A stretch of 64,000 nucleotides of DNA from Psettodes erumei (taxonomy: Eukaryota; Chordata; Actinopteri; Pleuronectiformes; Psettodidae): the NCBI GenBank assembly GCA_016785225.1, contig JAFBJZ010000871.1, positions 1,364,001-1,428,000 on the forward strand, written 5' to 3'. Below the pieces are notes generated by a model that saw only the letters and a program-made list of their open reading frames with translations, was not told the DNA's origin and made no database searches. Position 1 is the stretch's first letter. Every line of letters begins with the position of its first letter. Below are positions 1 through 12,058 of the stretch, piece by piece. Made by a program: the position numbers and the translations under genes.

Positions 1-1054
1 GATCAATGCTTTTTTGCTTTGTTTTTTAGTAATTGTCCTGCGTTTTAATGTTGCATTGAAACAGATGAGGTTGAGTCTCCTTTTTTAAAATGCTGTTTCC
101 ACTGCATCTGTACATAAGATACCAAAAACTTGTTTGGATTGGTGGAAACCTGAAAATCAACTCTCCTCAAAATCAAATCAATTTTCTCCTACAGGAAAAA
201 AACCCCAACAAAGCACACCAGTTCCCTGCAACTACTGTCCTCTGCTGTTGCCACTGTAGTTTATGAAATATTTTTGTTTTATTGGGCCAATCAAAGACCG
301 ATGCTACATACCACAACATTTATAGTTTCCGCCGCCTGAGCCAAGACGGGTCTTTATACAGCACATACAGAGAAATATAACAGAAGCTGTGATACTATAA
401 AATAGTTGTATATGTTATAAAAATGTATTGATCCCCAGAACAACGAAAGAAGTATTTCCTAGGAGGGTCTTTGAAACATTCCCTATAGATACAGTCTGAG
501 TCACTGAGCCTGAAACTCCAAAATGTTTTCAGTTTATTGGAGTGTGGGTATTTAGACATTTATGGATACCTAACGTCCCAGCAAACTCCAGCAAACACAT
601 TGTTACAACTTCACATAATTAATGTATAAAAACTGTAATTGCACTATTATATATCACCTCTAGTTCAACAAGGTACTGTTATGTGTAACACTGTGTTTTT
701 TAGTTGTGTATTCAAGAGACAGCATGACATTTATGCTTCACTTCATGTAATTCCAGGGTGTTTTACTTCTTAGAGGTCTTTGAACAAGTTTTATTTCATC
801 AGCAAGTGCTGACTTTTCTCTTTTATATTAGTTTAACAGCACAACATGGTTTTCTGCTGCTTTTGACTGAGGAGCTGGGGGACTGAGAACCTTGTTCCCA
901 GTCAATTCCTTATTGATCCTGTAATAACAATCTAATGGTGGCTGAAGCATGAGGCTAAAACAACACTGTCTTTTCCCTCTGCCGTCCATGCAGCTGTGTG
1001 CTTCCGCTGTTTCCACTGCTTCCAGCATGACCAAGTGGCTTTACGTTTTTCCAG
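1..1054 (+). other. sgcz: sgcz intron upstream of the penultimate coding exon (3' part)
   Basis: This AT-rich stretch has no open segment resembling sarcoglycan. It ends in a usable 3' splice site: a C/T-rich run (tttccactgcttcc, then tttacgtttttccag) leads to AG at 1053-1054. The upstream exon must lie outside the window. No recognisable repeat or RNA gene is seen here. Confidence 0.7.
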
Positions 1055-1178
1055 GTTGGAGTCCCCGACTCGGACCCTTACCCTGGAGGCCCCCCGAGGC
1101 ATCGAGGTCAATGCTGGAGTGGGAGACTTCACGGCGTCCTGTAGGAAAGACCTCCTCTTGCAGTCCTCAGAAGGAGAG
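1055..1178 (+). CDS. sgcz: Zeta-sarcoglycan, penultimate coding exon (internal, partial CDS)
   Basis: This is a 124-nt internal exon. The first base completes a split codon (xxG, probably Arg) and 41 codons follow, ending in phase 0. The encoded text starts LESPTRTLTLEAPRG and continues through EVNAGVGDFTASCRKDL to SSEGE. The LESPTR and EAPRG blocks and the CRK/CRT cysteine region are hallmarks of the gamma, delta and zeta sarcoglycans, in their extracellular beta-structured domain. The CRKDL..LQS.EGE wording is nearer zeta than delta (CRTEL) or gamma. The acceptor is AG at 1053-1054 and the donor is GAG|GTGTGT at 1179. The protein is a type II membrane subunit of the dystrophin-associated sarcoglycan complex. 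Because 124 is not a multiple of 3, skipping this exon would throw the last exon out of frame. Family assignment is very sure; zeta versus delta is likely but is my judgement from remembered family sequences. Confidence 0.93.
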
Positions 1179-1320
1179 GTGTGTGTGTTTGTATGTGAAA
1201 ACCATCAGAGAATTCTGTCATCAGCAGGTTTTTGGTTTGTCTTACAACAGAATTCATGTGCACATACAGCACGTGTGTGTCTGTGGGTTTGTGTTGTGTT
1301 GGTGTGTGGGTATCTGACTG
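1179..1320 (+). promoter_or_regulatory. UG-rich intron start next to the 5' splice site
   Basis: The donor itself is GTGTGTGTGTTTGTATGTG, and a second TG-rich block follows at about 1256-1310. In the transcript this puts UG-rich sequence directly on and after the 5' splice site. CELF- and TDP-43-type proteins are known to bind such runs; an effect on splicing is inference. Confidence 0.35.
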
Positions 1321-1611
1321 TGAGAGCAGCTGACAAAAGTAGCTATGTTTACGAGTAAATACAAAAGACAACACAAACCAATGAAACCACAAAACCGATG
1401 AGGTGTGTGTGTAGACTCTGTGGCACTCTATAGTGTTGGGTCTGCTTCATTAAAGTACCTTATTAGGCTAATGAGCGTCATCAATCCAGGCGACCTTGTC
1501 CTCCTTTTCTCACCTCCTCCTCTCATCCCTCCCTTCTTCCTCTCTTCTATTTGGGAGAAGTGACTTCATTAAAGCTGGTTTGATGAGGTTCCCTGTCAGT
1601 TGCTGCTGCTG

Positions 1612-1615
<4 letters not shown>

Positions 1616-1656
<41 letters not shown>
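1616..1656. repeat. (TG)n(CG)n compound microsatellite
   Basis: An uninterrupted TG run passes directly into CGCGCGCGC. The alternating purine-pyrimidine sequence over about 40 bp is a classic Z-DNA-prone composition. A short CTG/GCT run (tgctgctgctgctg) precedes it. Confidence 0.95.
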
Positions 1657-1749
1657 TGTGTCTTTGTTAGCCTGATATCTCACTGTCAAGCTCTTTGCAT
1701 AGCATCCTGCCACGATGCGTGAGCACTGAAGCAGAGTTAGCCATTATCC

Positions 1750-1783
<34 letters not shown>
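1750..1783. repeat. (TG)n microsatellite
   Basis: An uninterrupted TG dinucleotide run of about 17 units. Confidence 0.95.
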
Positions 1784-1784
<1 letters not shown>

Positions 1785-2036
1785 CGTGCACGCTGTTGCA
1801 TGACCACTGGACCATAGTTTATCATTAACTCAGTAATTAACAGAAAAATGGGCCCATCTCGTTCGTCACACCCACTGCCATTGTCAGTCTCGCACACACA
1901 TATACACACTGTCTTCCATCACAAATACACATGCAGTCACATTCTCGTACACAACCCCACATCCACCCACACATACACAGAAACACACATGTAGATAACA
2001 GAAGTCTCTGAAAACAACAGGAAAAGTTTGATGCGT

Positions 2037-2152
2037 TTCCTTTCTATCACCCTCTTTCTTTTTTTCTTGCTTTCTTTCTTTCTTCTCTTCTGCTTGTCTT
2101 TTCTTTGACTTTTCTTCCCTCTCTTTTGCTTATCTTGTTTCCGTCCTCTGGG
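2037..2152 (+). repeat. Polypyrimidine tract (low complexity)
   Basis: Nearly all C/T on the plus strand, with TTTC/TTCT runs. It is the first of several such tracts in the intron. Confidence 0.8.
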
Positions 2153-3650
2153 CCTTACTTCTGAAAAGTACACAGTGTCATCCATATGAGCAGACAGTAG
2201 AAGTTCGCTTTAAATTAAGCACACAGAGGTCACCAGAAGGTCAGGACAGCTCTGGTATATTGGTAAAAAATAATAAGGGGGGATGTCAGATATACAATAG
2301 ATGGTGGACTCTTCAAATATATATTTAATATGTCAAGCTATAGTGGAGTGGCATACAGCATATTAAAACTGTGTAGGTGTACAGAGAGCAGAGAAAAGTT
2401 TGATCCAGTGAGGTAGTTATTGTACTGAATTAAAAGAAATATGTAGCACTATGGTAATAATGGAAATTAAAAAGCAGAAGTTGTTAAGTTGTACAACTGT
2501 ACAAGTAGTTGTCCCAGCTTGCAAAGTACAGCAGTAAAAACAACATAAAAGCAGACGCCTCCAATAACTGAAGGCAGACTAATTTATTGAGTAACGTTAA
2601 CTAAGCAACAACAAATACGGCAAAAATATTTGATGTTAAGTGTTAGTAAATCTCAGTGCCACATGATTGTGCAGATGTTATTTGCTATTACCTCAAGCTC
2701 TGATGCAAAACCTCTTTAGTGTTTGGGAGAAAGCAAAAAAAGATGACAGAACTAGTAACAACAAATCTTTTGTACATCAGACTATGGACATGAGGTACTC
2801 CAGAACCTTGGAGCTGAGTTTTTATGTATCAGATCATATTCACAGTATCAAGGATTTTACAACAAAAAAAGATGCCATAAAATACTTTTGGAGGATGTCA
2901 AACTCCCAAAAGGTCTAAGGAGGCCCACATATTTCTGTTCAAGATCAAAACATCAATGCTATAAAGCATCCCACACCAAACACTGTCAAAGGCACAAGGC
3001 AGAAGAAAGATAGTCAAATCAATAAATTACTAAATTGAGGGAACAAAATAAGCATTTTGACACAAAACTGCTGGTCAGTTTGGCCCAGTCTCTTTCTTCC
3101 CTTCCCTTTCACACATACACGAAGGTACAAGATGAATGTGTCAGTCTATATGTGTTACCCTTGTGATAGAACGGCGTGCCATCTGGGATTTTACCCTGGC
3201 AGGGTTACAGGCAGGTCTGCAGGAGGTTGAGGAGAGTCCAGAAGTACTGAAATCCCAATGCTGCTCTTGGCTCTAGTGAATGGCTCCTGTTTTCCAGTTA
3301 AACCTTTTTTTATGGATGGACAGTCGCCTGAGTCTGCACTTCTGATGCCGTTTGTTTTTATCCCATTCTTTTGGCGTCTACGTCAAGCACTTCCGCCGAT
3401 GAAGGGCAGACATCCCCTCACCTGCTCACCAGTGCACATGACATATTAAAGTGTGTCTCTGAGCCAAGCACAAGGGTGCCAGAGAGAGACTGAGCCTGTT
3501 CTTGGAATTTATGTATTTGATTATACCCATGGTACCCCTCTCACACGATGGGGTTTGTCTCTATGGTATTGTTATGGCTGTACAATTTTATAGATGAACT
3601 GAGTGTGGAGGCAAAATATAATTTTAACAAGGTCCTTTGCCTCTTATTTA

Positions 3651-3860
3651 AACTTGCTCTCTTCCCTTTACCACGTCTCTCTTCTCTCACTTGCTTCTGC
3701 TCTCTGTCCTGTGTCTCTCCCTCGTTCCCCCATCTTATACTTTCATCCCTGACTTGTCTCACTCCACTTATCTCTACCATCCTCCTTTCTGTTCCTCTCT
3801 TTGTTTTTGTTTTACTTTCTTCACCACCACCCCTTCCTCTCAGCCTCTCAGTCCTTCATC
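3651..3860 (+). repeat. Polypyrimidine tract (low complexity)
   Basis: About 200 bases strongly enriched in C and T on the sense strand of sgcz. Open frames here are composition artefacts rich in Leu, Ser, Pro and Phe. Confidence 0.8.
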
Positions 3861-3985
3861 TCTAAGTAACCCAGCCTATCTAATTAACTTTCCACTGCCA
3901 GGGTTATACATCACTGTGGTTGTCACTTCGCAGGGAGAGGGGAGGGAAGGGGGAATTTTAATTTTTACCTCTTTTCTGTCATCCT

Positions 3986-4019
3986 ACTCTCTCTCTCATT
4001 CTCTCTCTCTCTCTCTCTG
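3986..4019. repeat. (CT)n microsatellite, interrupted
   Basis: CT repeat with a single CATT interruption. Confidence 0.9.
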
Positions 4020-4775
4020 TCATCCCCACATAAATAGATGTCTTGCTATTGATGGTGAACAATAGCATTTAGCAGAGTCTAACAATGATTGTGCTGTGGG
4101 CCTTTGGCAAGGCTTGATACTGTGAAAGGCTTGAGAAATTAAAGCTCCATAAATGCCAACAGGAGCCTTATCAGCACTTTGTGTAAATGTGTTGAAGCAG
4201 GCCCATGTTATTACAGTGCTCTAAAGAAAATGTGTGAGATTCAGAGTTACATTGATGTGATAAACGTCAGTTGTCTTTCCCTAATACCTTTCAGCCAATA
4301 GAAAAAGAATAGTCATTGGAGTATAACCACTTTTTAGGGAAAGAGTTGAGGGAAGAAAATGATTAAGCCCCTGATAATAATTACTGTAGTGTTAAAATGG
4401 GGGGGGGGATTTATGACAGCAAGATAAGCCTGTCGTAATTCACTTATGCCAAGAAGCTTTGCCAAAATGAGGAAATGCATGTTCTCCAAAGAATCGTAAA
4501 AAGTCTAACTAAAGTAGATGTTGTATTTTACACACTGTATCTGTTAACGTCACAGATTTCACAATAACAAAGAAATTAGATGAACACCTACTCTTCGCTT
4601 CCTGTTTTGAAGCAGTGAAATCTGCGCTATACCAAAACTAAAATTCTGACATGTTGATTAAGTGGAAAGAAAAAGTACATTTCCTGAAACAAAATTCTAT
4701 TTTAAAATTTTTGTGACTGTCCATCTTTCAGCAGAGGATATTTATTATTTATTTATTACAATGAAGCGCTACCCT

Positions 4776-4800
4776 GTCAAAGGTGACCCTGACCTTTGAC
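4776..4800. promoter_or_regulatory. Inverted nuclear-receptor half-sites in the intron
   Basis: A perfect 9-bp inverted repeat, GTCAAAGGT and ACCTTTGAC, is separated by 7 bases (GACCCTG). The minus strand reads AAAGGTCAGGGTCA, which contains an NBRE/ERR-type AAAGGTCA and a second GGGTCA half-site directly after it. The layout fits orphan or dimeric nuclear-receptor binding; function is inferred. Confidence 0.4.
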
Positions 4801-6290
4801 CTCTTTGATGAGGAGAGTAAAAGAAATGTGTCAACGAGGCATGGTTAGACAGGCTGACTCATGGAAAGACACGTGTCACAATTGAGTAAAGTATAATCTC
4901 TTGAATTCATTGAGGGGCTCAAGCTGAAACTGTCTAAAACGACGTGTGTAGCATGAGAGCACGGTCAAGCTGCACCAGCCATTAAAAACAAAGCCTTTAT
5001 CTACAGAGTTGTCAATCATCAGCCACATGAATTCCTTAATGAATCTTTTTATTAAAGGCATCAAATTCAACCGGAATACCTGCTCTTCTACTTTAAAATT
5101 CATTTTTTGGCTTGATACAAGGTACAAGAACTTGCTTATCATCTGTTCTCATAATCTTATCTGACAAACTGTCTGGCAGGTTTTTCTCCAGAGGGCACCA
5201 TGCTCTTTTAACATATACTCTCCTCCTCTCTCACTGTTGTTTCACTTCCATTTCCACAAAATGCACCGACTTTTTACTTTTCTAATTTCATGCTTTCGAT
5301 TTTTTTCCCTAATTAATATCAGATCACTCCTATGCATTACGGCATGTTTCGTTTTTTTTTTTTTTTTGCCCTCCCATCTTACTACATGCCCCCCTAGCCA
5401 TATGCTGGCAGTTGTCTCTTGAGATCCCACTATACCTCTAAACTATTTTATCACAGTAATGCCAAATGACACTGCGTCCGGCACATTCCTCGTCCTATGA
5501 AGGTCAATTTTATAGGAGGACGTGTGTTTCCTGAGCTGAGAGACACATGTGTGACTGTTACTGAGGTGACAAGTCCAGAGCCAGTCTTTCTGACATTTAT
5601 GAAAAGTATAATAATCTCTGACATTTTCATATAAATTTTTATGTATAATTTTGATACCCTTTCAGTGAACAGAGTGGTTCAATGAATACAAGTCAAGAAA
5701 GCTTTGCATGTTACATAACCTCCTGCAGCAATCCTCTCCATTAACCCCACCCAGCTCAGCATGCCGAGCATAAAGATTTAGCTATGAGGACATGAACGCA
5801 CAGTACAGCATACTTTTCACATATACTTTCTACACACAATAGGAAAGTTCAACTGAGACACAAAAGCCCAGTTTGTTTTAAATACCCCCATACGTCCCTA
5901 AAAAGAACAGTTTATCCAAATAGCATTCTTTTTCATCCATTCTCATACGAGCTTTTTACCGACCGCTGACACCGTCAAATGAACAAAGGAGCGCAGATGA
6001 AGGGAGGATAGAGGGAGGATCGGATGAGTGGGAGGTACAGGAGGATGGCAGAAAATAGATGTTTCTGTCGATTTTGCAGTGGAAAATAAAGGCGTGCAGG
6101 ACAGCGAGGCTTAAAGCCAAATCAATGTTGTCAGCAGCTGGCACTTAAGAAGGGGCCATTAAAGTTTAAAAAGTTTGGAAAGCAGTGCTGGAATTAGGGC
6201 CAAATGGGTTAGAGGTAGGGGAGCGCTGGCTTCCATTAAAATCAAAGCCAACAAGAGTTGACAGATCCTCTCAGGATTCCTGCCCTGTCC

Positions 6291-6425
6291 TTTTTTTTCG
6301 CCCAACTCCCACCCCACCTCCTCTCTCCCCTCATTCATTTACTCGCTTTTTCTCGTCCATCCGCTTTTTTTCTCCCCTTCAAGTGTGCTCTGTCTCTCAC
6401 TGCCTCTTCCCTCCACTCTTTGTTG
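6291..6425 (+). repeat. Polypyrimidine tract (low complexity)
   Basis: C/T-rich sense-strand run with CCACCCCACCTCC-type and TTTTTTCTCC-type segments. No coding content is credible. Confidence 0.7.
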
Positions 6426-7461
6426 ATTATTTTGGCTTTAAATTTCAATCAATCCTTCCTCTCCGCATCATGTTATATGCCCTTTATGCATCCGCAGCTC
6501 TTTTCAGAAGGTTTTGTGCAGGACTCATTTTTGTCCCGTTCTTTGAAGGGGAGAACTTGTTTTACCTCGCTTGCCATTTATGTTAACTGACAAGCCCTTC
6601 GAGAACGGATGGTCCCTCAAACTGAAACATGGAACCTGCATTTGGTGACACTCATGTTTCCATCAGAACCAGCTTTCAGTCAGAGAAATTCAGAGAAATT
6701 GCTTTTAACAATTTTGTAAGTTTGCTGATGAAAGTCACTACGGTTTATTTCCACTGATGAGTGTCTGTTGCGTCACTTCCTTAATATTAAAAAGGATCCT
6801 TGTCATTGCGTTAGATATGAAGTATTCTCGTCTTTAATACATTTATAGTGTCAGAAGGGCTACATTTGAATTCAAGAAGAAAAGGTCCAGTGGAGTGGGA
6901 CACACTAGGGCACCAGTTACTGCGTGCAATGGTTACATTTTGATCTTTATCTGCTGTGTGTTTGGAGGCAGACAGCACAGAAATGCTCTCCAGGGAGTGA
7001 TAATGCAACACTCTCAGCAAATACCGTCCATATGCCCTCGAGTATAGGGCACAATGAGATCCAGCAGTAAGCGGTTTGTGGTTATATACGGTAGCTCCAG
7101 CGTGTGAATGTAAATCATGGATTCTCCTAGATGAAATTTCGGTAGTAAGTGTTGGCGACATCCACTGCTGACAGCATTACATCTTGTCAAAAACTTTTCT
7201 TTGGAGAGCATTATTTATCTTTATCGAATGCGGTCTTCTCTCTAAATGCAGCACTTGCAGATTTTATGGTGACTTGCCTCTAGCAGGTGCTGGGTCTCAT
7301 CCAATTCAGTTCAATTCAATTCAGACTTTATTAAGGACGCAGCGCATGGGGGCCCAGTTAACAAGGGGGCCTATTCACAGGAGCAATTAGCGAGCACTGC
7401 ATGCGTGCAGACTGCAAATAGTGTCAGCATCGCATTTCACACATTATTGTCGCTCAGAGAA

Positions 7462-7505
7462 AAGGTTGCAGGTTCTGCATGGAGTTTGCCTGCCCATGCG
7501 CAGGT
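7462..7505 (+). repeat. Fragment of a common fish dispersed repeat
   Basis: The text around ggttctgcatggagtttgcc resembles the widespread fish repeat segment reading 'tctgtgtggagtttgcatg'. The match is short and diverged. Confidence 0.3.
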
Positions 7506-7729
7506 CACGAGTTGAAGGTGAAGTTTGTCCGTATTATTGAAATAAAAATCAAAATGAGCAAGAGGAAATGATCTGGTGTCGCCAATCACAGCTTGCACAT
7601 TGCACATGTGGTAGAGCTCAGGGCTAGTTTACTGTAGGATACTGTGTCCCTCAGGCTTTTCTCTACTAACATCCTTAAAAAAAACACCTAATGAGAGAAA
7701 ATCTTGACTCCCCCACCCCTCTGCTGGCT

Positions 7730-8190
7730 ATTCTGCACACCTCATCTGTTCACGCTACAGTCGGCACCTGCCAGCTTCACCCACCAGTGCAGTCTCCACC
7801 CACACTCCCTACGTATTGTTTGTCAGCCTGTCATTGGTCAGCCTGCTCGTTCCGCCACACACCTGTTGCTCATTTACTCCTCAGCGTATATACTAGTCCC
7901 TTTGCCGCGGTCATTTGCCAGATCATACTTTGTGCTCCTGTCTGTTTTGTTCCCACCTGTTTGTTTGTAGTACTTGTTCTGTTTTGAGCCCTGTTCCTGT
8001 TAATGATTGTGAGTTTTTGCCTGCTGCCTCTGTACCTCTGTTCATTGGACTGAATCTTGGATTTTGAACTCTGGAATGGACTGTACAGTTCCTGCCAAAG
8101 TGCTTCAAGTAAACTCGCTTGTTGGCCTAACTACTGCCTCTGCTCTGTAGTTCTGCATTTGGGTCCTCTCTGAATTGTTACAACTTTATT
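7730..8190 (+). mobile_element. LTR-like or non-autonomous element remnant
   Basis: The stretch has the texture of a common teleost LTR-type repeat: C/T-rich blocks with cacctgttgctcatttactc, a gtatatactagtcc segment, repeated 'cctgtttgtttg' and 'cctgttcctg' text, gaatggactg, and an end reading tctgcatttgggtcctctc. It has no coding capacity, and I did not find a second copy or a target-site duplication. It could be a solo LTR; family not assigned. Confidence 0.4.
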
Positions 8191-9438
8191 TAAGACTTTT
8201 GAAAATAAATTAAGTCCTTTCATTTTTTGTAAAAGGTTGGTGAAATAGCCTCTAAAGTGATTAGATAATCTTGCCTGTGTTTAAATCAATAAAGAAGTGA
8301 GGATTTATAATTTGACTCCACTTATATCAACAAGAAGTGGTACAGAGCATCAGTAGAGCAATACAACATATGTAAGCGATTGCTTTGTTTTCAAGTGTGT
8401 TTTGCAAGCTTTATTTGACGTGCATACTCACCTGAGGGGTCAGCCTCTCCAGCTATGGCTCGCCAGAATATGTCCATTAATCCTTCAGTTTCATGTTGTG
8501 GAGGTCCAGGCATTTTCTCACCACAGAAACAAGACATAAAGACACATCCACCTCTCAAGAGAAGAAAGGATGGTGTGACAATCCAGGCAGTGTGTTTAAA
8601 TTCGATGCAGCTGAATGTTGGAGAACAGGACAGTATCCTTTGTGGGGTCCTAAGCTGAGGTGTAGACCTGTGCAGAAAAACACGGACACCAGATTTGAAG
8701 TCTGCCTCATGCCTGCATAGACCACAGAAAATGCACAATAGAAAATCAACTTCTCTGACATGCAAAATTACACCTTGGAAGAAAAATGAACAATGTTTTA
8801 CTCACAACTTGAGTGCAAGCATCGTCATTTGAAACTCTTTTCAGACATGTGAGGAAAGTTTGAATCCCCTACATGATATACACAAAGAGAGTGACTGCAG
8901 TGAGGTGAAATCGGGTTAACAGAAACTTTTAACAGAAGTTGTGTTGCCATGGAGTTTTATTGTTTGTTGACACAATGCTGGGGTTTATTAAGACGCTGTA
9001 GCCTGAAGGTGTTATTGGTATAGTACGCTGGGACTAGCTTTTTTTTATTATTATTTATTTATTTTTGCCGCTGCGTGTTGTTTTACCTGGGGGTAAGGCA
9101 GAATGGTGAGTGAATTAGAATGCTGGTAGGGGGTAGCTCCCTGTCATACACACTGATGCTTGGGAAGTCTCGCAAATATGTAGACATACACAGACAAAAT
9201 TAGCACTCGCATCCGCTGTGCACACGCGTATATGGATGCAACTGCAAGAGTACATACTCACCTCCTCAAGCACACACATACAGATTCCTGCGTGCGTGCA
9301 CACACACATGCAAGAACCTACAAATGCATATGCAAAGATGTACATACACAGTTTGCTCGTGCTATCATAGTTGCCCCATCTCTAGAGCCTCTCTGTTTAC
9401 TTCCAAAACTTGTTTCCATCACCCAACTCCACTCTGCA

Positions 9439-9439
<1 letters not shown>

Positions 9440-9491
<52 letters not shown>
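9440..9491. repeat. (TG)n microsatellite
   Basis: A TG run of about 26 units, uninterrupted. Confidence 0.97.
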
Positions 9492-9493
<2 letters not shown>

Positions 9494-9618
9494 ATAAGAG
9501 AGATAACAGATTAACAGATATCTGCCAATAGCTGGGAGAAGTGGATGTTTTTCAAAAGGTGTGATTAACATCAGAGAGTTCATTAGCCTAGACTTCACAC
9601 TGCTCGAGGCGATTGTCA

Positions 9619-9640
9619 TGTGTGTGTGTGTGTGTGTGTA
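9619..9640. repeat. (TG)n microsatellite, short
   Basis: About 10 TG units followed by ATGTGTG; loosely TG-rich sequence continues to about 9870. Confidence 0.9.
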
Positions 9641-11105
9641 TGTGTGAGAATGTGTGCGCAAGAGTGTCTATGTGTGTGATTCTGTCAGTCTCAGTCTTTC
9701 TACATGTTGGAGTTTTGTCTGCTTGTCTCTCTCTCTTTTGCTTGTGTTATTATCTGTCACAGCTTGTGTGTGTGTTCATGACACTCTGAGGCTTCACTGT
9801 CTGTGTGTCGTTGTGTGTTACTGTTACATCTCTGTGACTCTCTACCTGTGCCTGCAGTTGTGTGTACAGTAGTACAGTGGAGCAGACTAATATTGCTTTA
9901 TGTCCCAGCCACATCTGGGTTACTACACTCTGAGTCTCTCTCCAGCCTCTGTCATTTAGTCCATTGTCAGCTCCTATTCCAGCATCTGTCCATTCAGCAA
10001 GCCTAATGGTCTGTGTAATACACTCAGATGGCTTCACAACCTCCCACCTATTTGTGTTGTTGGAGAGTGTGTGTGAGTGGGAGCAAGAAAAAGAAAAGGA
10101 GGATGGGCGGCAGGTGAGCTGAGGCTCCACGAACACAGAGGTTGACCCGTGCATGTTCAACTTCTTCATCCTCTCAGTCAGATGTTTTAGGGTTGACACT
10201 GTCTGCTCCACTTTGGCTCAAGGCCAGCATGATATAAACTTCTGCAAGCCTCGACTTTGTGTGAAATTTTGATTGGGCCTGACATCCCCTGTGGAAAAAA
10301 GGGTCTAATACGAACAGCACAAGCCTTGCATTCACGTAGTCATGACAAGCTCACCCAAATGTGTTTTCACCATGACCAACGACTGTCACTTTTAGAGCGA
10401 GGAGGCAGTCATACTGGAGTTCAGCAGGCTTAACACAAAGGTTTCGTTAACGAAATTAACACTACTCCAGCATTGCTTCTTCCCCCTGATCTCCTCCCAA
10501 AGACACTTTAACCCTCTTATCTCCTCCGCTGTCTTCTCCTCCCCTCTCACAGCTCATTCGCCCTCCCACCCTCTTTCGCCTGCTCCTCAGCCGCACCAGA
10601 GGAAATCATCCATGAAAAATGTTTTGACCCTCCATAATTGCTGCTTGCCGCATGTTTCCCATCTCCTTGACGCTAGAGCCACGTGCTTGCTAAACTGATG
10701 TCAGAGAGAGATGGGCACGCACACACACACATTCATACTGTGTGCACACAACCAGCCACCCACGCAAATGGAACATTTATGCAAATACATATGGGACACA
10801 GACAGGAGCCCACATTTTCTCATTATATAGGCTATAGTATGTATGCAGTGAGTGGACAAAATAATTTGAACACCTGCAATGCAATAGCCCTGCAGTAAAA
10901 TATTGACAGACTGTGTCACAAGTGTTAGATTCAACACTTTGACCATTTATGAGGCTGTAGATTGTGCCGTGTTTACACTCCACGCTTTCTCAAACACACA
11001 CATTTGTGTGTACCGACCCTCACATACTGTTAACAACACGCTGACCTAATACTTACAGACACTTCCATTTGGGATGAATGTCAGCGTTAATCCAAACTTA
11101 AGCTA

Positions 11106-11435
11106 GAACAAATGACTTCCACTCCCCTTCCTCTACTCCTTCCCTATTTCTATCCATCAATCCATCGCCTACCTCTCCTCTACTGTCCTTGTTACCTGCT
11201 ACCTAAAATCCCTCCATTTCTTTTACTCTTTCCACCCACCTTCATCTCGCCTCTCACCTCTTTTCTATTGATCTCTCTATCACTCCATCCCTCCTTCCTA
11301 TCATTTCTACCAACTAATCACCATCTCAACTTTCCAGTGGCATAAGCAGCATCAGCATCTCCTTCCCCTCTTGTTTGTATCGCTATCCTTCCCTCCTCTT
11401 CCTCTGTCTTCACTCGCTCCCCCCTCCGTTCCCCT
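11106..11435 (+). repeat. 330-base polypyrimidine tract
   Basis: This is the longest C/T-dominated block in the sgcz intron, with CTCC, CTTCC and TCCATC words repeated irregularly. The complementary strand is purine-rich, so triplex or R-loop formation is chemically possible. No gene is seen. Confidence 0.8.
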
Positions 11436-12023
11436 TTCTTCAGTTTGTTGCCATGATGTTTCCAATGTTATGGAAGAGAAACCAGTAATTTCATTGGCAT
11501 TTCCACATGCACACACACATCTCTCCTCATTCTCCCATCCCATTGCCATGCCAAAGTTCGTTTCAGGTTTTTGTTGCTATGGCAAGCAGGCTGTTGGAAT
11601 TAGATTTGGGTTATGTTGCCAACCGTGACTGAGTCCTTTCCTCAGTAAGGCTATAACTGAGCCCTGGCAGCTTTTATTGGGGAGCCAAAGGGAAAGATGA
11701 CAGGTGTCCACCAGGGACCTGTTAAAGGGATACCTTGACATTTGGAGATTTAGTGTGGTATTTTCCTTTGCTCAGGACTCAGAAAGAGATGTGAACATAT
11801 TCGTTTTTCACTAGCTGTTAAAGTGTCTTATTGTCACTGTTACTATGTCTCATTAAAACCAATGGGCATAGCCAGCTAATGAGTTGGCTACATACACAGT
11901 AACTTCAAAAGGTTCTCTATGCTGCCTCTTTTTTGTGTGGAGGTGTGGAGAATAACTGAAACAAACAAGACCTTTCTCTGAATCTTGTGTAGAAACAGGA
12001 CTATTGTGTAGTGTACATTTTAT

Positions 12024-12024
<1 letters not shown>

Positions 12025-12055
<31 letters not shown>
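12025..12055. repeat. (CA)n microsatellite
   Basis: An uninterrupted CA run of about 15 units. Confidence 0.95.

Positions 12056-12058
<3 letters not shown>

Noticed and set aside
11710..11900. Text starting ttaaagggataccttgacattt, like a frequent percomorph repeat
   Set aside because: Similarity is convincing only over about 20 bases; the rest does not follow.
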